Shown here piece by piece: positions 18,437 to 22,978 of a stretch of 22,978 nucleotides of DNA. Source of the stretch: an uncultured Lachnospiraceae bacterium (GTDB lineage Bacteria > Bacillota > Clostridia > Lachnospirales > Lachnospiraceae); NCBI GenBank assembly GCA_946633495.1, contig CAMPAX010000011.1, forward strand, positions 1 through 22,978. Direction: 5' to 3'. The translations under genes and the position numbers were made by a program. Positions within the stretch are counted from its first letter, which is position 1; each line of letters begins with the position of its first letter. The notes under the pieces are model-generated. The model was not told the origin of the DNA, did no database searches, and saw only the letters and a list, made by a program, of their open reading frames with translations.

Positions 18437-20887
18437 TTATTCCACAGTCACCTCAAATGAGTCGCCTGTTTCAACTGTGATCGTTCCGCAGGAACAGGTT
18501 GCCGTGATATCCTGGATCGCACCGGACAGATCGAGTTCCTTCTCCAGGCGAACCTTTACATCTCCGATCTCTTCCTTCAGAGACAGGTTGCGTTCGGACT
18601 TATATTTTCTCAGTTCGGAAATGATCTTCACGGCAGTTTCTCCGGCTTCGAAATCACCGGGGTGAAGCTCCACGCCCTCACGGATGGGACTGATCAGGGA
18701 GGTATGAATGGAGATCGCGTCTTCATGCTGAGCGAAATAATCCTGATAGATCTCTTCTGTTACGTGAGGAATGTAGATTGCAAAGCATTTCAGCATGCCA
18801 AGCAGTGTGTGGTATGCTGCATAGAGGCCGGACTTTCTTGCCTCCTCGCCGTAAATCTCCGGCTTGTAAACACGGTTCTTGATGATCTCGATGTAGTCGT
18901 CACAGTAGCTCCAGAAGAACTTCTCCAGCTCGCCGATGGCAAGACCGATCTCATACTTCTCCAGGTATTTCTCAAACCGCTTCAGCATGGAATCGAAGGA
19001 CAGAATGATCCATTCGTCCATCATCATGAGATCCACCTTGTCCTCTTTGTTGAAAGGATGAAGGGTTACGGTGTTGCCGTTGTCATCCGTCTTGTCGAAG
19101 CCTTCCAGCTGCATGACTACGAATTTAGCCGCGTTCCAGATCTTGGTGATGAGCTTATTCGCATTCTTGAATTCTTCCTCCGAGAAGACGATGTCCATAC
19201 CCAGGCTTCCGGAAGATGTCCAGAGACGGACAGCGTCCGCGGAGTAAGTCTGGATCAGATCCGCCGGTTCCATGGAGGAGTTGCTCTTCTTCTTGCTGAT
19301 CTTCTCGCCCTTGGAAGCCATAACATGTCCTGAGATCATGACGTCATTCCAGGGGATTTTTCCTGTATGATACAGACTCTTAACGATGGTATAGAAGTCC
19401 CAGGTACGGATGATATCATGGGCATTCGGGCGAAGGCTCATGGGTGCCATATCCTTGCGGAACTTTTCATCATCGTACCAGTCCAGGTTGATGAGGGGAG
19501 TTACCGAAGAGGTAGCCCAGGTATCCATGATGTCCTGCTCCGGTTCGAACTCCGTACAGCCGCAGGAGCATGCCTTCTTCGGGCTGTCCTTCAGCGGGTT
19601 CACCGGCAGATCTTCGATCTCCGGAACCACAGCCGCCCCGCAGGACTTGCAGTACCATACCGGGAACGGTACGCCGAAATACCGCTGTCTGGAAATACAC
19701 CAGTCCCACTCCAGGTTTTCCACCCAGTTGGTGTAACGCGCCTGCATGTGGTACGGATACCAGTTGATCTCGTCGCCGGCCTTGATATATTCATCCTTAT
19801 GAGACAGAATATCGATGAACCACTGCTTCTTAATGGTGATCTCCATGGGAGTTCCACAGCGCTCGTGGGTAGCGACATTATGATTGATCTCCTCCTGGCG
19901 GATCATATGGCCCTGTGCTTTCAGGTCCTCGATCATCGCCTTCCGGGCATTCATAATGGTCATTCCCGCATATTTTCCGCAGATCTCGGACATGGTACCA
20001 TCCTGCAGAATGGCCTCCTTGAATACCAGATTATGCTTCTTGTACCACTCCAGGTCGGTAAGGTCACCGAAGGTACAGCACATAACCACGCCGGAGCCCT
20101 TGCCCAGCTCTACCTTCTCGTCCTCCAGAACGGGAACGGTAAAGTCAAAGAGGGGCACACGGATCTTCTTCCCCAAAAGGTGCTTATTCTTCTCATCCTC
20201 CGGATGAATGAAGATACACTGGCAGGCTGCCAGAAGCTCCGGACGGGTGGTTGCGATCTCTACGTAATTGTCGCCTTCCCCTTCGATAAAGAACTTCAGA
20301 TAGTTGAACAGGGACGGGATCTCCTTGGTCTCCAGCTCCGCCTGAGCGATGGCTGTCTGACACTCCGGGCACCAGAGGGCCGGCGCCTTGGAGAAATAAA
20401 CCTTCTTCTTTTTGAACAGATCGATGAAAGATTTCTGAGACGTCTTCTGTGCCTTCGGGCTGATGGTGGAATATTCATGTCCCCAATCACAGCTGAAGCC
20501 CGCAGAGATGAAGAGCTTCTTAAACTGCTTTTCCAGCTCGCTGGTCTCTCCTAAACAAAGCTCCGTGAAATGCTCTCTCGTGGTTTCATGCGCCTTGATG
20601 CCGTGGGTTTTCTCCACCAGACGCTCGGTGGGCAGACCGTTATCATCAAAACCAAAGGGGTAAAAGACGTTAAAGCCCTTCATCCTTTTGTATCTTGCCA
20701 TTACCTCTGCCTGAGAATAAGAGAAAATGTGTCCGATATGGATCTTTCCGTTGACGGTCGGAGGCGGCGTATCGATGGAATACACCGGGCCTTTCTTCTC
20801 CTCATCGAATTTGTAGATTCCCTTCTCCTGCCAGAACTCCTGCCATTTTGCTTCTGACTCCGCTGCCTTATACTTCTTTGGAAGCAT
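18437..20887 (-). CDS. valS: Valyl-tRNA synthetase, archaeal/actinobacterial-like short type
   Basis: This charges tRNA-Val in the cytoplasm. HIGH is at residues 50-53 (NGKIHIGHIF). The KMSKS loop reads KISKK (529-533, GEKISKKKSN), keeping the second lysine. The editing domain contains CPECQTAIAQAE and ATTRPELLAACQ. YKRMKGFNVFYPFGFDDNGL near the N terminus resembles archaeal ValRS as I know it. At 816 residues it is shorter than common bacterial ValRS (about 880-950) and ends SFEVTVE without the C-terminal coiled-coil arm. AAAGGAG lies 7 bases before the ATG at 20887. The identity as ValRS is supported by the T-box leader, which has a GUA specifier candidate. It is a single-gene unit with its own promoter and terminator. 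Confidence 0.92.
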   Translation of the reverse strand: MLPKKYKAAESEAKWQEFWQEKGIYKFDEEKKGPVYSIDTPPPTVNGKIHIGHIFSYSQAEVMARYKRMKGFNVFYPFGFDDNGLPTERLVEKTHGIKAHETTREHFTELCLGETSELEKQFKKLFISAGFSCDWGHEYSTISPKAQKTSQKSFIDLFKKKKVYFSKAPALWCPECQTAIAQAELETKEIPSLFNYLKFFIEGEGDNYVEIATTRPELLAACQCIFIHPEDEKNKHLLGKKIRVPLFDFTVPVLEDEKVELGKGSGVVMCCTFGDLTDLEWYKKHNLVFKEAILQDGTMSEICGKYAGMTIMNARKAMIEDLKAQGHMIRQEEINHNVATHERCGTPMEITIKKQWFIDILSHKDEYIKAGDEINWYPYHMQARYTNWVENLEWDWCISRQRYFGVPFPVWYCKSCGAAVVPEIEDLPVNPLKDSPKKACSCGCTEFEPEQDIMDTWATSSVTPLINLDWYDDEKFRKDMAPMSLRPNAHDIIRTWDFYTIVKSLYHTGKIPWNDVMISGHVMASKGEKISKKKSNSSMEPADLIQTYSADAVRLWTSSGSLGMDIVFSEEEFKNANKLITKIWNAAKFVVMQLEGFDKTDDNGNTVTLHPFNKEDKVDLMMMDEWIILSFDSMLKRFEKYLEKYEIGLAIGELEKFFWSYCDDYIEIIKNRVYKPEIYGEEARKSGLYAAYHTLLGMLKCFAIYIPHVTEEIYQDYFAQHEDAISIHTSLISPIREGVELHPGDFEAGETAVKIISELRKYKSERNLSLKEEIGDVKVRLEKELDLSGAIQDITATCSCGTITVETGDSFEVTVE

Positions 20888-20949
20888 CTTTTGTCTCCTT
20901 TCTGATTTAACATCGCACCCTTTGGGGTTCTTTTTGGTTTCTGTTCGAT

Positions 20950-21240
20950 AAAAAAGCCCTTAACAACCATACGGCTGCTAAGGGCGTAATATACGCGGTA
21001 CCACCTTAACGATACTCATCCTGTCTTTTTACGGTGACGACTCCGGCACATACTAATACAAATGATATGATCGGATATAGTCCGGATACGATCCGGGTAT
21101 GATCCTGATCCATTTCATACGGTTCTCATATGTGCAGCTCCAAAGCTACCTTCGGGGGTGATTCTCCAGGATCCTCGCACCAACCGGATCTTCTCTGATG
21201 GTTTTCTCCCTTACTCCTCTTCTTCTCAGCTGTTCTATAT
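20950..21240 (-). ncRNA. T-box riboswitch controlling valS
   Basis: The antiterminator T-box AAGGTGGTACCGCG lies at 20994-21007; its UGGU bulge would pair with an ACCA tRNA end. The competing terminator, GCCCTTA...TAAGGGC with a TTTTTT run, spans 20950-20985. Stem I includes the AGUA element (GGAGTAAGGG), the distal GGTTGGTGCGAG loop and a basal CAGCT/AGCTG pairing. The specifier loop 3' strand reads GAAGGTAG. By analogy with the GAA-N-codon layout the specifier is GUA (21147-21149), a valine codon. The region around 21061-21115 is rich in GGATC/TATCC palindromes and probably forms stems II and III. Uncharged tRNA-Val should bind and allow readthrough into valS. Confidence 0.92.
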
Positions 21241-21253
21241 GCAATTGATAACC

Positions 21254-21324
21254 TGATTCAAACGAGTTCTGATTCAAACTTTTTTTGATTCAAACGTTTC
21301 TGATTCAAACGTTCCTTGATTCTA
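21254..21324. repeat. Four perfect TGATTCAAAC direct repeats plus a degenerate fifth
   Basis: TGATTCAAAC occurs at 21254, 21270, 21286 and 21301 (start positions), with spacings of 16, 16 and 15. A partial copy (TGATTC) at 21317 continues the 16-base register and overlaps the valS -10 box. The array therefore covers the transcription start and the first 60 or so leader bases, before T-box stem I. Confidence 0.85.
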
Positions 21325-21347
21325 TCACGCGTCTTCTACTTTGTCAA
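21319..21347 (-). promoter_or_regulatory. Sigma-A promoter of valS
   Basis: The minus strand has TTGACA (21342-21347), a 17-base spacer and TAGAAT (21319-21324), a near-consensus promoter that starts transcripts near 21312. It is only about 40 bases from the end of the upstream regulator gene, and no terminator is visible between them. Confidence 0.85.
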
Positions 21348-21386
21348 TTCCGAAGCATGAGCACTGCCGGAAGACTGCCCGGAGCT

Positions 21387-22202
21387 TTAGTACTCATCCT
21401 CATACAGCTCATCGCTGATCTCATCCAGCTCTGCATGAACAAACTCTGCCCAGCTGAACTGATTCATATAATCCCCGTGATACTGATATCTGGATTTTCT
21501 CTTCTTGTCGATCCATTCATAGAGATCACATTCCACCTTATCCCTGGCGATCGCCATGCTCCCCCTCTGTTTGATGATGATCTCCGTAAGTCCGAGATCG
21601 GACAAGGTATTCTGCAGATCCTGCCGAAGATTGCTGAGATAAGAGGTCTTGACCCTCGGGTCTCCGTCATCCTCCCAGAGAGATGCGATGATCTCACCGT
21701 TCGTGGTCTGCACACCCTTATTATTGATCAGGAGCGCCACGATCTCCTTGGTTCTGGTATATTTGAAAGGAATCGGCACACCATCCGCAAAGATCTCAAA
21801 GTTCCCGAAGGTCTGAACGAACACCCGGTTCTTTTTCCCTTCTCCCGGCGGATATCTGAGTTCCCGAAGCTCCCGGTTCAGATCCTTCTCTGCAAGGGGA
21901 AGCAGGATACATCCGCTGGCCCGAAGTTCCATGGCATCAAACGCCGTGGCACGTACCTTCGTCATCATGATCAGATTCACCGACGGATAAAGATCCTTAA
22001 GATAACGCCCAAGCAGAAGTCCGTCCATTTCCGGGAGTGCCGTATCCAGGCACGCCACATCGATCTCGTTCTCTCTGGCCGCAGCCAGAGCGTTGGGGCT
22101 GTCGGTAAACTGCAGGATCTTCGCATCGGGCTGCTGCCTCTGAAGGATCTCGCAAGCTTCTTTCAGGGTGGCTCTGTTTTTCTCAACCACAAGAATCGTC
22201 AT
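21387..22202 (-). CDS. Receiver/winged-helix transcriptional regulator (SARP-like) with degenerate receiver
   Basis: A 271-residue cytoplasmic regulator. Residues 1-115 form a receiver domain with the phospho-acceptor Asp53 (CLDTALPEMDG) and Thr81. The N-terminal acidic pair is reduced (VVEKN where most have VDDE), and the conserved lysine of the KP motif is replaced (ILLPLAEKDL, Leu101). Residues of about 130-235 form an OmpR/SARP-type winged helix (TFGNFEIFADGVPIPF, ATG of the domain near KEIVALLINNKG), and the tail GDYMNQFSWAEF matches this regulator group. An ATG at 22220 overlaps the upstream stop as ATGA. I prefer 22202, which has AGGGGGTGG about 4-7 bases upstream and matches the usual receiver start (MTILVVEKN). 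The two genes are translationally coupled. No histidine kinase is seen. Confidence 0.82.
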   Translation of the reverse strand: MTILVVEKNRATLKEACEILQRQQPDAKILQFTDSPNALAAARENEIDVACLDTALPEMDGLLLGRYLKDLYPSVNLIMMTKVRATAFDAMELRASGCILLPLAEKDLNRELRELRYPPGEGKKNRVFVQTFGNFEIFADGVPIPFKYTRTKEIVALLINNKGVQTTNGEIIASLWEDDGDPRVKTSYLSNLRQDLQNTLSDLGLTEIIIKQRGSMAIARDKVECDLYEWIDKKRKSRYQYHGDYMNQFSWAEFVHAELDEISDELYEDEY

Positions 22203-22216
22203 TCGTCCACCCCCTG

Positions 22217-22714
22217 TCATAGCTCGATCTTCCGAAGTTCCTGCGCCACACGTTCATCCTCCGTAAGAAGAAGCGGATTCATCTCCCCCACCAGAAGCAT
22301 GTCGCCGTCATTTACAACCGCCTCATGCAGGGGTCCTGCTTTAAGGTCCGAGATCACAAGCGCCGCAAACCGGTCATAGTTGTCATCATCGATCACTGGA
22401 AAATGATACTTCATCCGGTACCAATGATCCGGATCAAAGCCTGCACTTCCGATATACAGACGATCCGCTGTCGCTTCCACCTCGTCCGGTCCCGCCGAGC
22501 TGCCGGCCTCCATCTCCAGATCATCACAGAAAAGCATCGCATATACACGGAGGATCTGCTCACGTATGGTCTGCTTCCCGCCCCGAATCGTGATCTCCGC
22601 ATCCATGATCTGATAATATTCTTCCCGTGCCTCCGGACTTTCATCAAACCGGCTGATGGCATCGTACAGACGCCTGCCGATCAACCGTTGTTTTTCCTCC
22701 TTCGTTATATCCAT
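22217..22714 (-). CDS. Hypothetical acidic protein, 165 residues
   Basis: I do not recognise this protein. It is acidic and probably soluble, with no signal peptide or membrane helix. The N terminus (MDITKEEKQRLIGRRLYDAI) is predicted helical. The middle (SAGFDPDHWYRMKYHFPVID) and C-terminal parts look mixed, with a conserved-looking EMNPLLLTEDERVAQELRKI end. The ATG at 22714 has an AGAGG 12 bases away, a rather long spacing. Its stop overlaps the ATG at 22220 upstream of the receiver/winged-helix regulator, so the two are almost certainly an operon and may work together, for example as sensor or partner and regulator. Confidence 0.7.
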   Translation of the reverse strand: MDITKEEKQRLIGRRLYDAISRFDESPEAREEYYQIMDAEITIRGGKQTIREQILRVYAMLFCDDLEMEAGSSAGPDEVEATADRLYIGSAGFDPDHWYRMKYHFPVIDDDNYDRFAALVISDLKAGPLHEAVVNDGDMLLVGEMNPLLLTEDERVAQELRKIEL

Positions 22715-22743
22715 ATTGACACGTCACCTCTCTTGTATAGCAT
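22705..22743 (-). CDS. Possible 12-residue leader peptide
   Basis: ATG at 22743 opens MLYKRGDVSIWI and stops with TAA at 22705-22707, overlapping the start of the 165-residue gene in another frame. GGGGGAG lies about 4 bases upstream, a better site than that of the downstream gene. It may couple translation; equally it may be chance. Confidence 0.25.
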   Translation of the reverse strand: MLYKRGDVSIWI

Positions 22744-22891
22744 GTACTCCCCCTCACTTTGTTCGGAGGCTCATCGGTTGGTGCGATTCAAATGTCATGA
22801 CCGCACATCACAAAATCAGAATGGTTCCTGCTTTCGTATCTTCCCCGGCACTGACCAGGTCCTTCAGTTGATGATCCGGAACACTGCCCTA

Positions 22892-22897
22892 ATAGTA
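22892..22897 (-). promoter_or_regulatory. Possible extended -10 promoter of the regulator operon
   Basis: TGGTACTAT on the minus strand is an extended -10 box (TG-N-TACTAT); no good -35 is seen 16-18 bases upstream. The leader to the gene at 22714 would be about 170 bases, in which I see no gene except the possible 12-residue peptide. Confidence 0.35.
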
Positions 22898-22936
22898 CCA
22901 CATCCCCGGACACTGCGCCACAGGTTCTTTCTCATC

Positions 22937-22964
22937 TTGACAATATCCGGATGCATTATATAAT
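22937..22964 (+). promoter_or_regulatory. Consensus promoter facing out of the window
   Basis: TTGACA (22937-22942), a 16-base spacer and TATAAT (22959-22964) form a perfect two-box sigma-A promoter on the plus strand, starting transcripts near 22971. Its gene lies beyond the window. It is divergent from the regulator operon. Confidence 0.65.
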
Positions 22965-22978
22965 CACTTGTGTCAGTT

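Noticed and set aside
21254..21324. CRISPR array
   Set aside because: Repeats are only 10 bases with 5-6 base gaps, and no cas genes are present.

Overview
The window looks like a chromosomal segment of a Clostridia (Firmicutes) bacterium, most likely a Lachnospiraceae-type gut anaerobe of moderate GC. The reasons are strong AGGAGG-type ribosome binding sites, TTGACA/TATAAT-type promoters, a T-box riboswitch, a DUF1858 redox-disulfide protein, a receiver/winged-helix regulator of the kind common in that family, and an acyl-ACP thioesterase next to an acyl carrier protein. This assignment is inferred from gene content; the species cannot be named. I see no mobile element, CRISPR array, rRNA or tRNA gene.

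Layout. Twelve of the 13 genes are on the minus strand. From the left: a thioesterase cut by the window edge (1-510) with acpP just upstream (532-768); an intergenic hairpin repeat (801-883); glycogen/maltodextrin phosphorylase glgP (997-3471); a long, type 2-like isoleucyl-tRNA synthetase (3603-6830) with a structured leader that is not a T-box. A divergent promoter region (6831-7280) leads to the only plus-strand gene, a small DUF1858 protein (7281-7685). A bidirectional terminator (7741-7778) separates it from the convergent minus-strand block: uvrB (7831-9822), an intracellular GH13 alpha-glucan hydrolase (9862-11952), two tandem CtpE-like P-type ATPases (12035-14416 and 14500-16806) and a zinc-ribbon membrane protein (16815-18284). 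These five genes lie 8 to 83 bases apart with no convincing terminator between them. They probably form one transcription unit that starts near 18338.

Further right is an archaeal-type valS (18437-20887) with its own terminator and a complete regulatory region: consensus promoter, a 16-base-period direct repeat, and a T-box leader with a GUA (Val) specifier candidate. Beyond it lie a receiver/winged-helix regulator with a degenerate receiver and, overlapping it upstream, an unrecognised 165-residue protein. At the right edge a near-consensus promoter points out of the window on the plus strand.

How the genes fit together. GlgP and the GH13 enzyme both act on cytoplasmic alpha-glucans. AcpP and the thioesterase belong to fatty-acid synthesis and release. 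IleRS and ValRS are both of less common lineages and are controlled differently. The most interesting parts are the valS regulatory region with its 16-base repeat, the zinc-ribbon/tandem-ATPase cluster, the T-box-free ileS leader, and the two-gene regulator operon at the right. I did not find a clearly unprecedented multi-gene system.
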